NCBI GenBank assembly: GCA_964023205.1
Contig: OZ026848.1
Coordinates: forward strand, 35,327,912-35,391,911
Direction of reading: 5' to 3'
DNA length: 64,000 nt
Source: Lutraria lutraria
Taxonomy: Eukaryota; Mollusca; Bivalvia; Venerida; Mactridae
Below, piece by piece: positions 24,677 to 35,689 of this stretch (the stretch's first letter is position 1; each line of letters starts with the position of its first letter). Under the pieces are notes generated by a model. The model did no database searches, was not told where the DNA came from, and was given only the letters and a program-made list of their open reading frames with translations. A program made the position numbers and the translations under genes.

Positions 24677-24962
24677 TGTGTACTATAGGTCAGAGGGAGT
24701 TAACACTTCGATGACTGACCAGAAATGAAGTTTAATCCTACAATAAACCACACTATTTTACTATTTACAATCCTATCTGATGACGTCATATCACAATGAC
24801 ATCATCAAGTTATATGTGTAAGATTTTACCAACTAAAGAGTTCTAGTGGTTCATGTCCGACATTTGTAAGAATAAAACAATTGTAATTGGAAATAAAAGG
24901 ACTAAACTTTCATTTCCTGTCGTTTATCGAAGTGTAAACTCCCTCAGACCTCATAACACACA
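24677..24962. mobile_element. MITE with ~60-bp terminal inverted repeats
   Basis: Left end ATGTGTACTATAGGTCAGAG, then GGAGTTAACACTTCGAT. Right end, read inverted: ATGTGTGTTATGAGGTCTGA, then GGGAGTTTACACTTCGAT. Similarity continues inward through GGAAATGAA. Length about 285 bp with no coding potential. TGACGTCA-like sites lie in the middle (GATGACGTCATATC). Target duplication not resolved. Confidence 0.8.
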
Positions 24963-25024
24963 TTTCACATAAAGCCCTTTGGTCTATATTCAATGTGTTA
25001 TGACGTTGATGGACTTTACTGAAA

Positions 25025-26590
25025 AACGAGACCTGCATGATTTTTCTCGCTCCTAAATCACTTTATGTCATGCCTCATGGAACCAACAGCTGATCAATTT
25101 ACACCTGACATAGTGACAATTTATGTACACTGGCCAACGCCACAACACAAGTTTTATGAAAGAACTGAAACCCTACACGTGCTAAAGAAACTGTAAATCT
25201 ATGAAAACAGCTCTGAATAATTCATGATTCAGCTCCTATTCCATGGCCATAAATGTATTTGTTAATTTGGTCAGTTCAGTTGTATTTGACGCCGTTAGTG
25301 TGCGACTTGAGAACCCTGCAGCTCGACAAAAAATCCCTTAAAACTTATCTGCAGTCTCTATGCACTACTAAAGGCAAAAACACAATACGACGTACCTTAA
25401 AAAGAAGAAAATGAAATGCCATCATGGCCTTGTAAGTTTCCAACCACTTGAGTGACAGTGATCAGACGGTGCTTGCAAGCTATTCCCGTGAAAATCATCC
25501 CCGTAGTATCGTGGAATCTCCCGAAGTAACGCTGACTACGATACCTCGGAATAAATTAAAAGCCGAAGTATCGCGCAATACCCCGAAGTAGTACTATCAA
25601 GCAGGGGGAGGGGTCGATTTAAATCACTGGAGTAGTATGACTAATGTGTACTTATAACTAGGCATTTCTTGTACGCCGGAAAGTAAAACACCGAAGTTGT
25701 AGTAAGAAAGCCGAGGTAGTAGTATGTATACTTCTACATCGGAAAAAAAAACTCCGAAGTTGTAGTAAGAAAGCCGAGGTAGTAGTATGTATAGTTCTAC
25801 ATCGGAAAATAAAACTCCGAAGTTGTAGTATGATCTATCCCGATGTAGGATAATATGAACTCCGACATTGAACGGTTCTTCTACTTCGGAAATTGGCATA
25901 ATTCCGAGGTAGAAGAACAAATATGGATTTATATAGCAAATCATAGTACTACTTCGGGGGTGTACTGTGGCTTTCCCTAGTTCGGCGTTCTTCTTCTTCG
26001 GAAAATGATAATGTGAACTATAACTAGGCATTTCTTGTACGTCGGAAAGTAAAACACCGAAGTTGTAGTAAGAAATTGGCATAATTCCGAGGTAGAAGAA
26101 CAAATATGGATTTATATAGCAAATCATAGTACTACTTCGGGGGGATGATTTTCACGGGAATAGCTTGCAAGCACGTCTGATCACTGTCACTCAGGTGGTT
26201 GGAAACTTACAAGACCATGATGGCATTTCATTTTCTTCTTCGTTTTAAGGTTTGTATTGTGTTTTTGCCTTTAGTAGTGCATGTTAGAGACTGCAGATAA
26301 GTTTTAAGGGGATTTTTTGTCGACCTGCAGGGTTCTAAACTCGCTCACTAACGGCGTCGAATGCAACTGAACTGGCCAAATTAACAAATGGGAGCTGAAT
26401 CATGAATGATTCAGAACTGTTTTCATAGATTTAAAGTTTCATTAGTACGTGTAGAGTTTCAGTTCTTTCATAAAACTTGTGTTGTGGCGTTGGTGGCCCT
26501 TGGCCAGGGTACATGAATTGTCAGGTGTAAATTGGTTCCATGAAGCATGACATTAAAGTAATTTAGGAGCGAGAAAAATCAGGTCCTCGC
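25025..26590. repeat. Central 1.57-kb palindrome of the 14-kb element
   Basis: Left arm 25025-25500 and right arm about 26130-26590 are inverted copies. Examples are AGACCTGCATGATTTTTCTC against GAGAAAAATCAGGTCC, and AAACTTATCTGCAGTCTCTA against TAGAGACTGCAGATAAGTTT. Shared arm landmarks include GGAAACTTACAAG and GCTTGCAAGC. The ~630-bp centre holds direct and inverted copies of the CCGAAGT-type terminal sequence, including AAATCATAGTACTACTTCGG twice (about 25,943 and 26,121). Confidence 0.8.
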
Positions 26591-26651
26591 CTGGGATTGA
26601 AAACAAGACCCTAAGCACTGTAAGCGGACGCTCAACCACGTCGCTGAGGTA
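26590..26651 (-). mobile_element. tRNA-like SINE head (minus strand)
   Basis: The reverse complement reads TACCTCAGCGACGTGGTTGA, then GCGTCCGCTTACAGTGCTTA, then GGGTCTTGTTTTCAATCCC: a box A (TGGTTGAGCGTCC) and a degenerate box B (TTTTCAATCCC) at tRNA spacing. It abuts the right arm of the palindrome, which may be continuous with its body. Confidence 0.55.
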
Positions 26652-26659
26652 ATTGGGTT

Positions 26660-28010
26660 AGTAGGTCTATATTGCGATACTGCGTTTGGCTGTTACATGT
26701 ACATACGACATCGCGATATTTTCTTTAATAATTGAGCACATAATCCATTGAAGTATAAATGAATTAATGCTGTCTCAATTTTAGTGGTTTTATTTAGGCC
26801 TAACCATCAAAGACTGATTCACCCATTTGAAAAACAAATTATTGATTATTAATTTATTTGCAACGCCACAACATAATGATCTGGTAGTATATCTATCGTT
26901 ACTGATAAGCTTTTTCATTCCTTCACTGTATTGCAATACGTATCGCAGTAATATGGGTGGACTGTATGGCAATATATCGCACTACGGGTAATTTACTGTA
27001 TACCTCAGCTATTTTTTAGATGACCAACTTCAACAAGAAAATATTTGTGTTACAGTGCATATGTAGCTTCTCTTCTCTGTGAGGTATCATCAACTGAAAC
27101 ATGCAATATTATAAAAAGTATAACACCCAATTTATCAATTCAACACGCAATTATTAATATCACCAGTATTCGCGACTTTCAAAGCAGACAAACAAACTTG
27201 CAATAGTGTGTTGATTGATGTTGTGGATTTTAAACATTTATGAGGAAAGTATTCATAAATTGACAAGCAAAGTACCATTTCAACCCTAAAATGAATTTAA
27301 AATCCTAAAATGAATTTAAAATGGAACTCACTGAGCATTTTGTGGATCGTTGTACAAGGTTTTCTTTATATATTAAAGTAGCTTCTTCAAAAGACAATCT
27401 TCATACTTACGACCATTGACATACTTAAATATACGCCAGTGCAGTTCTAAATATCTTCACTTTGCATGACAACACGATTTTGATTTGCGAGCAGCTCAGC
27501 TTTTTGTTCCGCTTCGATGTCATTTCCATGTCATTTCCATCAAACTTTGTCCGCAATGGTTTCATTCGGTTTGCTCGATCATAATTATTTGTACAAAAGA
27601 AGTCATACAACACACTGACATCACATAAGGAGGATCCGATGGTATGATTTATCAACAGAAATTAGTAGATGTCTAAGCTTCTTCTGCAAATGCTTGTCGT
27701 GGTTTCAGTCCATTTCCGGAATGAGATAAAGTCTGGTTCTTTCCGTAACTTCCGGCTATTCGTACTCACCCAAAATCACAACAATTCTATATGATTCTGC
27801 TTTGAAGTTTATTAGAGAGAAAACAGCTGGTGAACATTGCAGATCGTTTTATACACAGATCTTCTGTATTTAACGATATATACGAAGAGTCTTTGTTTAC
27901 TAATGTCAGATTAATTTATGGTACGGCCAAGGTCGTATTTTTCGACCAATTTCTCCGTTTTGTGAAATGTTTGTTTTAATATACAGGTATAGATATCAAG
28001 TCTGATTCTT
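26660..28010. other. Spacer of the composite element; no supported gene
   Basis: An open minus frame at 27655-27425 and an overlapping frame (DIEAEQKAELLANQNRVVMQ before a GT at about 27,458) look exon-like but are unrecognised. A short tandem of AAAATGAATTTAAAATCCT lies near 27,285-27,325. Confidence 0.35.
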
Positions 28011-28370
28011 GACTGAATGTTGAATAAACCTCAAAGTATGAATAAGACTGTGACTCTGAATGATTCTGAAGTAGTTCATGAAATGTGCATGATCATTATA
28101 TAAACCTAAGTTTTACCAACTGAATTAATTAGAATCATTCTAGGGTTCTGAATGATTCTTAAACAGTTCATGAAAATATTATGGTTTGAATCATGGACAG
28201 TTCATGAACTCCTAATGACCTTAAATGATTCATGAACTGTTCATGAATACCCATTTAGAACAGTTCAAGTCAAAAAGTTAATGAACACAAACCAAGAACT
28301 GTTTATGAACAGTTCAAGAACCGTTCTTGAATGGCTTGAAATGTTCATGATATCATGAACTTCATTTCGC
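28010..28370. repeat. Degenerate inverted-motif repeat (TTCATGAACTGTTCATGAA type)
   Basis: At least a dozen imperfect copies of the self-complementary words TTCATGAA and GAACNGTTC occur in ~350 bp. TGATTCTGAA/TTCAGAATCA variants are interspersed. The following ~70 bp carry a second motif, TAGCAGCTAGC-like. Confidence 0.65.
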
Positions 28371-28836
28371 AGGGGCACCTGCTACCTTCCTGCTATACTA
28401 GCTTTTGCTATCGAATAAAGTAGCGACTAGGTAGCAACTTGCTAGCAGCTAGCCAGCCGCTACATTTTTATTTCCATAAAGGTTACCATTGTCAAATGTT
28501 GCGTGACCATGCAACATTTCTTAAACGACGTGTATAAAACATACTGTATCAGAAATAAATCGAAAAAATACCGCAAAATATCTTTATTGCAAATCGTATG
28601 AAGGCATGCATTAAATCATTTTACAGTATACTTTTTATCTAAAATGAAATTACGCGTACAGAATATTATTGCAAGAGTATGTGAACATAATTTACTCCAA
28701 AAGAAATCGTTGAATATTCTAGGTACGAATAGTACCATTTCTTAAATTGAGTCCGGGTAGTACCATTTTCCTTTTATACTACTAAACCTGAGTAATACTG
28801 ACTTCTGAAGCTAAATATTCTAAAACAAACTAGACA

Positions 28837-29179
28837 CTGTTACCATATACACTCGGTATATTCCCTGATGCGTTAAAACAGTGAGATAAAGAAGTTTTGC
28901 CATGTTTTATGACATTTTATAAGAAAAGTACGGAGCGTATCACGCACAAGTCAAAACTTATCCCGTTTTCAGGCCTTACTAAAGAGACTTACTACAAACC
29001 ATTTTCACGAAAACATAATTGCAACAGTAAATCCTTGGTGCGCGATATCATTTTATATCAATTTGACGATTTCATGTAGAAATAATTAAATCTAATTTTG
29101 AGTCGAGGAGATATTGTCAACAAAAGTGTACGATGTGTATCCATTAGCAGGTGCTCGATGACGTAGTGTACTACCATTG
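28837..29179 (-). repeat. Block A' (right, inverted copy)
   Basis: Reverse complement of 18735-19077, from CTGTTACCATATACACTCGG to ACTACCATTGAT. It abuts block B' with no gap at 29179/29180. Confidence 0.75.
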
Positions 29180-29479
29180 ATATTGTTCTTACAGATGTAA
29201 CATTTTACTAACCTCTTATTCTGCTACTTATTGTCTTTTGACAATTAAACATTTAAGTTTTCAAATAGTTCTTTGTCACTGATTTATGGAACAAGTGCAC
29301 AAAGTATGTTGAGCTATCCTGCTCACCATGGCTTTGGCAACATCACACCTTTGTTAAGATTTTGTTTGCAACTTATTATCTTGCATAATCTTAGTATTAG
29401 CCAGTTATCACTATTGATTAACTCTTCACCGAGGTTTTCACTGGCATTATATAGACAAGTCAGATTATTCTGAACCAAA

Positions 29480-29635
29480 TGTAATGTTTGTTTGTTTGTT
29501 TATATGAGTTTCACACCCCTTTTCAACAGTCAGGGTCATATGAGGGGACAGTTCACTTAGCTATCGTTACTGGGAAGAACCAGTACTAGACTCCCATCCT
29601 CCATAAGCATCTTCCTACTTTAATGCAAGGCAGTC
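29480..29635 (-). mobile_element. SINE 3' body, inverted copy
   Basis: Mirror of 20515-20650: CTGGGAAGAACCAGTACTAG and CCCATCCTCCATAAGCA. It was duplicated together with block B rather than inserted independently. Confidence 0.65.
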
Positions 29636-30593
29636 ATGACCCTTTTAGACCAAAATGTTCACAGAAGTGAAATAAACATGTATCACGAAAACATGACGGT
29701 TCACAGACTGTTCAGAAATATAATTTGAGAAGTTTCCAGATGTGTTCATTATGAACCTCACTGTCCTGTAATTACTAGACTGTGGTTATGTATAATACAT
29801 GAAACACAGTACATGGTGCATTTAATGGCTGGTATTTTTTAACAAAGTCAAACAAAGTATAGTGCAATTTTATCAAACTGTTAAAGCTGAATAATCGCAA
29901 GGTCGTTGAATGTTGTTTTAGCTTCACACGACAAGATGTTCCGTTTTATTATAAGTTTTAATACAAATACATTCAACAACCAGTATAAGGAAGATTATTG
30001 TACAACTTATGAAAGTGATCAAATCTCACCAAAGATAATAATAAATACATGCATCAACAGTAAAATTAGGCACCTTTAACAATCTAATAAAGTAGCACAA
30101 TACATGAAGAAATTATAATGTAAGGATGTTATTAGTTCTTCATTTTATTTTAGTATTCAGTTTTGCATTTATTTCAATTTTATTTAGAGAAAATTTCATA
30201 CCAACATCTTATTTTCAAAGCATACCGCTCTATACTTCAATTGAACTACAGCTATGTTGACATTATACAGTTTTAAACACACATACTAGCAGAGTCGTGT
30301 GCCTATTGTCCATTATTGAGAACTTATTAGTTACATTATTGCGTGCTGAACATAATACTGCTAATGACAACAGATAAATTCACTATTACCATTTCCTTAA
30401 ACTAAACATATGGGAAATTTGAATCAGTGCATATCCCTACAAACAGGTGCCAATCATAAAACAATGGTTAATGTAATATACAACATGTATATTAATTTGC
30501 CTTAAGCTTTTGACATTTTAAATATAGCAATCAAAGATGCCAGTCCTAATTTTGAATCAGTCACTTGCGACTTTTATGCCGTTTATAAGTTCT

Positions 30594-30707
30594 TCAGAAT
30601 GTTTTTATAATTAAGTAATTTAAATATCCTTCTATTTCTTGTGTATCCACAATATCACATCCAAAAGTGACTTCATAATCAGTTACTGTGTCACCAGGGG
30701 TGAACTC
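30594..30707 (-). pseudogene. SEA-domain-like exon, frameshifted copy
   Basis: After the acceptor TTTTTTTTCAG (minus strand), the frame reads EFTPGDTVTDYEVTFGCDIV, then DTQEIEGYLNYLIIKTF and a stop. Compared with the intact copy at 19609-19758, a one-base difference in the A-run after YLNYLI shifts the frame and removes about the last 14 residues. Other changes are mostly silent or conservative (N to D, L to I). Confidence 0.5.
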
Positions 30708-31239
30708 CTGAAAAAAAAGACATGAAAGTTCAAAGTAAGAAAATTTCAAAATCCGTCTAGCATACACAAACTTGTAATACTGTAGAATTTTTATTATACG
30801 CATAATTATATATTTAAGATCAACGCGCTGAATTGATAAAATTCTTCGAGAGTAAATCTTGTTCTTAAACAAAATCAATTTAAAGTAGAACATGTGCTAT
30901 AAATACAAATGTGTTAGCGTAAGAAACATTAAATCTCTACAAATGCAAATGTGTTAAGAGTAAGAATCAATAAATCTCTACAAATGCACCGGTGAAGGTT
31001 ACCATTCATATGTCCTGATAAATAATAATTGATCTCTGAAATAAAACTGGTCAATTTGATGTCCCTAATTTTGCAGTATCATTACACAATACTTTTATAA
31101 AAGCCAGGCTTTGAATCAATGACTAAATAATGTAACTCTTAACATATCTTATGATTTAGCTTTTAACACACCTGAAGAAGTTACAGTTGAGTTCTTTGAA
31201 GTTGTTGCAGTTGTGGTCTTTTTATAAAACACCTGCATT

Positions 31240-32396
31240 CATCATCTGAATCAAATCTGATAAAATAGACATTTAATAATATTATTAAAACTGTATACAG
31301 CCAATCCTGACACAAAATAATTTCAATTATTTGGACATCTAGTTTTAATTGATATAAACTGCCTGAAACAGATTTATTTGTATCTTTGTCATAATTAATT
31401 GCCCTCTGACAGCCTTAATTATCATTAGTTGTGATGCACTTTAAAAACTACATTTAACACTACATTTAACAAACATCTTTATTGTGTTAATATATAAACT
31501 AACTTTAAATCAGATAACAATTTAAATGCTTGAATAACCTGTTAACAAATGTAGGCTTGGGCATCCATGGTTTGCTATACTGAAATGAGGAAAATGAACT
31601 AGACAACTTTTAATGCATCGTTGAGCAGTTTATATAGCATCCCTGGTTAAATAAAACAATAAGACAGTCAAAAAACTTACCTGAATAGGCTTTAGTCCCA
31701 CAGTGCTAACAGTACAGTGCACCTAAGTGTTTATAGTGACAGCCCACATCAAACCATAATGGACCTGCAAAATTAATAATGAAACAAAGAAATAAGTTTC
31801 TTTGGAAACACATGCCTGATTCATATATGACTTAATATCAGATTGTTCTGATCCCAGGCTTCAAGTTCCAGGACTGAGCATGTAGCACTAGCACATTAAG
31901 ATTACAGCTATTATCATTCATTGACAAATGATTGTTGTAGCCAGGCATTGTTCATGAAAAATATTTGACCCCTATATGCAAAAGCCTAAAAGGCATGTAA
32001 TCATTGATAAATTCTACCTCAAGAGATCCTGTCAAGTGTAGCAATTACAATTTACATACCTAGATCCTGGGGTCTATTTCGTTAATGAAATAAATGTTAA
32101 ATGTAGAACTGCAGTCAATGATCAATCAACTCGCATTCCGAACCTTTCGTAGAGACCAAGTTTATAAACAATCTCGGTCACTGGAAGCTTGTAGCCGAAA
32201 TATCGTTAAATCCCCCGAAATAACGTAACTCACTTTAAATACTCCGGTAAAGCAAATCTCCCGAAGTAACGTGGTTTTCGATACCTCGGAGTTATGCTTC
32301 GTCGGTATAAAATGCGGAGTTGTACTATATACCGATGTATAGTTCGGAAACATTGTTCTTCGTCGGAATTTAAATGCCGAAGCAGTATAATAAATC
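31240..32396. other. Unpaired segment of the right arm
   Basis: This 1.15 kb has no counterpart between the left terminus and block A. The last ~230 bp (from about 32,190) contain CCGAAATAACG, CCCGAAGTAACG and ATACCTCGGAGTTATG, related to the centre of the palindrome at 25,500-25,600. No gene seen. Confidence 0.5.
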
Positions 32397-32682
32397 ATGA
32401 ACTCCGAACTTAAATTCTTACTTCGCCGAACATTGAGGAAACTGTTCTCCTTCGTCGGAAAATCGAACAGCCGAGGTAGAAGTATGTATATTTCTACCTC
32501 GGAAAATAAAAAAAGCCGAAGTTGTAGTATGATCTATCCCGATGTACGATAATATGAACTCCGACATTGAACAGTTCTTCTACATCGGAAATTGGCATAA
32601 TTTCGAGGTAGAAGAACAAATGTGGATTTATATAGCAAATCATAGTACTACTTCGGGGGTGTACTGTGGCTTTCCATACATT
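32397..32682 (-). repeat. Right terminal inverted repeat
   Basis: Inverted copy of 18430-18718: from GAACTCCGAACTTAAATTCT through GTACTACTTCGGGGGTGTAC to CTGTGGCTTTCCATA. Contains the same hairpins as the left end. Confidence 0.8.
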
Positions 32683-32829
32683 CCATATAAGCTAGCTAAA
32701 ATAGTACCAGAGTTTCTTTAGGAGCATCCATTCAATTTTGCAATATATCGCTGCGTGTCACAAGGCGATATTTGTGACGTCACTAATATACTGAGAGTGA
32801 TGAGCTCGCAGGTATACATGGCGATGGGT

Positions 32830-33047
32830 ACAATGACTAAGAAGAACAACTTGGTGCTGTAGTCGCAGGCATAAGACGCATCAACGATTGTTGCATAGCA
32901 ACCGGAATTCGCAAGTTGCTGTAAAGATGGAAGTCAACCATTAAACACACAAGGTGATACTTTGAAGGAATGTAGACTGGTACATTCACTTTTTAGTCTG
33001 GTATTTATTTTATAGGACATGTGACAGGACCTTTTGACTGACCATCG
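32830..33047 (+). mobile_element. Mariner transposon relic, right end with transposase C-terminus
   Basis: A plus frame reads GAVVAGIRRINDCCIATGIR, then KLL, a stop, RWKSTIKHT, a stop, and YFEGM. The order xLR/GIRRI-x-ATGIRKL-x-x-RW-x-x-x-IKH-x-x-x-YFEGM matches the end of mariner transposases. After it, 33024-33047 (CAGGACCTTTTGACTGACCA then TCG) is the inverted match of the left terminal repeat, 20 of 23 positions, followed by TA. With 18112-18428 this gives both ends of one mariner. The middle of its transposase is missing. Confidence 0.65.
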
Positions 33048-33124
33048 TAACAATAAAGATACTTCGCGACTGTCTTTTTAAAACATTTCTTGTTGGTATG
33101 ATTGTTCGATCCGATGGTCAGTTT

Positions 33125-33413
33125 AAAGGCCCGTTAGCATTTTGAATAGTAAAATATAAGAAATATATTTCATCTGCTCTAAAACAATATTTACATATCA
33201 ATGTCTTTCTTTAGCCACACCTCGTAAAAATGTAGTCAGATGTTTTTTCTCTTACTTTTTGCAGTACTTACAATACTGTATTACATTTCTATATATACTT
33301 CGTGATTTCGGAATGCTTTTATTGCAAGTAAAAGTCAGTTTCACTGAAAAGACACATTTCTAGGTAAAATAAGACTTACTTTATTTTAACATCTAAAAAG
33401 CTAATGGGGCTTT
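33125..33413. mobile_element. piggyBac-like MITE, copy 1
   Basis: Ends AGGCCCGTTAGCATTTT and, inverted, AGCCCCATTAGCTTTTTAGA. Left flank is TTAA and right flank TTGA, a decayed TTAA duplication. The internal sequence matches 50994-51317 in the same orientation (TTGCAAGTAAAAGTCAGTTT shared). Confidence 0.75.
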
Positions 33414-33561
33414 GAACGTGAAGATTAGAAACTAAACATTGACTATTGTGTGCATCTTGTGTCCTGTAACTTCTATGATAAGTCAAAAATGTTCAACACC
33501 ATACGCGTACGGTTGTCACCTTTCTCTATCAAACTGAAATTCCGACATGATGGACCACACT

Positions 33562-33890
33562 AAACGTCTCCTCTATACGTCTCTCTATACGTCTCCTCTA
33601 TACGTCTCTCTATACATCTCCTCTATACGTCTCCTCTATACGTCTCTCTATACGTCTCCTCTATACATCTCCTCTATACGTCTCTCTATACGTCTCCTCT
33701 ATACGTCTCCTCTATACTTCTCTCTATACGTCTCCTCTATACGTCTCCTCTATACATCTCCTCTATACGTTTCTCCATACGGCTCCTCTATACGTCTCTC
33801 TATACGTCCCTCTATACATCTCTCTATGCGTCTCCTCTATACATCTCCTCTATACGTCCCCTCTATACATCTCCTCTATACGTCTCCTAC
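33562..33890. repeat. Short-unit minisatellite (CTCTATACGTCTC)
   Basis: Mixed 12- and 15-bp units, CTATACGTCTCT and CTATACGTCTCCT(CT)-type, about 25 in all. The phase is multiple-of-three, so the frame 33547-33939 stays open (repeats of SPLYTSLYTS type). No sign of a real gene. Confidence 0.9.
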
Positions 33891-34139
33891 CAAGGCAAAT
33901 AGGTCATACATAAGAAGAAAAGAAGCTAATTGTGTTTGATTATACCAATGAGAGAAGCCGAAATTTTACCATAAATTAAGTAAATGTGATAAATGACAGA
34001 CTACTACTTCATACAAATCAGATTTATCCGAAAGAAATGATGTGGACAAGATCGAACGAGATTGTCCGAGATTTGAAGGATGAGACATTATTAAACAAGG
34101 TACAGAATTATCATTGTGCTAATTTTCTATCATTTTATG

Positions 34140-34285
34140 TGACAACATTTAACGAGGTCTTATGAGCCTGTTACTCTGCGATACCAATTGGACCAACATT
34201 ATGGAATAAGTTGCCTGCACATATCTGTAGATACATTTAAGAAAATACTCAAAACTCACTATTTTTATACAGTTTTATAATTTAT
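34140..34285 (+). pseudogene. LINE 3' fragment (second, CR1/jockey-like type)
   Basis: The plus frame reads AIPIGPTLWNKLPAHICRYI, a stop, then ENTQNSLFLYSFI. The motif (A/G)PxLWNxLPxxIR followed by LKTHLF-type sequence is the usual C-terminus of CR1/jockey-like LINE ORF2 proteins. This is a different lineage from the LINE at 44-46 kb. It directly precedes the 29-bp array. Confidence 0.55.
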
Positions 34286-34316
34286 CTTAAAGACTCATGA
34301 AAGGAAATATCTGAGG

Positions 34317-35527
34317 ATGTATATATCCATGTCTTAGAGATGATGGTGTATATATCCATGTCTTAGACATTATGGTGTATATACCCATGTCTTAGAGATG
34401 GTGGTGTATATATTCATGTCTTAGAGATGGTGGTGTATATATCCATGTCTTAGAGATGGTGGTGTATATATTCATGTCTTAGAGATGGTGGTGTATATAT
34501 CCATGTCTTAGAGATGGTGGTGTATATATCCATGTCTTAGAGATGATGGTGTATATATCCATGTCTTAGAGATGATGGTGTATATATCCATGTCTTAGAG
34601 ATGATGGTGTATATATCCATGTCTTAGAGATGATGGTGTTTATACCCATGTCTTAGAGATGATGGTGTATATATCTTTGTCTTAAAGATGATGGTGAATA
34701 TACCCATGCCTTAGAGATGATGGTGTATATATCCATGTCTTGGAGATGATGGTGATTATACCCATGTCTTAGAGATGATGGTGTATATACCCATGTCTTA
34801 GAGATGATGATGTATATATCCATGTCTTAGAGATGATGGTGTATATATCCATGTCTTAGAGATGATGGTGTATATATCCATGTCTTAGAGATGATGGTGT
34901 ATATATCCACGTCTTAGAGATGATGGTGTACATATCCATGTCTTAGAGATGATGGTGTATATATCCATGTCTTAGAGATGATGGTGTATATATCCATGTC
35001 TTAGAGATGATGGTGTATATATCCATGTCTTAGAGATGATGGTGTATATATCCATGTCTTAGAGATGATGGTGTATATATCCATGTCTTAGAGATGATGG
35101 TGTATATATCCATGTCTTAGAGATGATGGTGTATATATCCATGTCTTAGAGATGATGGTGTATATACCTATGTCTTAGAGATGATGGTGTATATACCCAT
35201 GTCTTAGAGATGATGGTGTATATATCCATGTCTTAGAGATGATGGTGTATATACCTATGTCTTAGAGATGATGGTGTATCTACCTATGTCTTAGAGATGA
35301 TGGTGTATATACCTATGTCTTAGAGATGATGGTGTATATATCCATGTCTTAGAGATGATGGTGTATATATCCATGTCTTAGAGATGATGGTGTATATACC
35401 CATGTCTTAGAGATGATGGTGTATATACCTATGTCTTAGAGATGATGGTGTATATACCTATGTCTTAGAGATGATGGTGTATATATCCATGTCTTAGAGA
35501 TGATGGTGTATATATCCATGTCTTAGA
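34317..35527. repeat. 29-bp minisatellite, about 41 units
   Basis: The unit is 29 bp (ATGTCTTAGAGATGATGGTG then TATATATCC). Successive starts are exactly 29 apart (for example 34561 and 34590). Variants (CCCATG, CCTATG, TTCATG; GATGGTGG in the first units) cluster along the array, suggesting local unit spread. Confidence 0.95.
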
Positions 35528-35689
35528 GCTTTTACAATTATTGTCGTTCACTTTGACCAATTATGATTTTTATGTATTTGTAAGTATGTTATTCATCTTC
35601 AATCTTCTTCATCTTACATGCACAACATCATATTATACAGTTATTCACTAGTGAGCTATTAAATATGATGTGATATTCACCGGCAGAAT

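Larger units (their letters stand above)
29180..31238 (-). repeat. Block B' (right, inverted copy)
   Basis: Reverse complement of 19084-20954, with a ~175-bp extra segment at about 30056-30230. Start ATATTGTTCTTACAGATGTA and end TTTATAAAACACCTGC match the two ends of B exactly. Contains the frameshifted SEA-like exon. Confidence 0.8.
18430..32682. mobile_element. 14.25-kb terminal-inverted-repeat composite element
   Basis: The ends are inverted copies of about 280 bp (18430-18718 and 32397-32682). Both begin TATGGAAA(G)CCACAGT(G/A)C then ACCCCCGAAGTAGTAC. Inside, reading left to right: block A (18735-19077), block B (19084-20954), a 4-kb loop with exon-like pieces, SINE and MITE, a central palindrome (25025-26590), spacer, then A' (28837-29179), B' (29180-31238) and a 1.15 kb unique segment before the right terminus. 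It sits inside a mariner whose halves lie directly outside. No transposase for the element is visible, so it may be non-autonomous. No clear target-site duplication was found, and some mariner sequence is missing, so insertion with deletion or rearrangement is possible. Confidence 0.65.

Noticed and set aside
25624..26127. 167-codon minus frame with YNFGVLFSDVE and YINPYLFFYLGIMP repeats
   Set aside because: It reads through repeated hairpin sequences of the element termini. The same words recur in opposite frames at 18415-18699, so it reflects repeat structure, not a protein.
33547..33939. 130-codon frame with SPLYTSLYTS-type repeats
   Set aside because: Product of the 12/15-bp minisatellite. 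No other support.
34317..35527. CRISPR-like array
   Set aside because: Continuous tandem repeats without unique spacers, in eukaryotic DNA.
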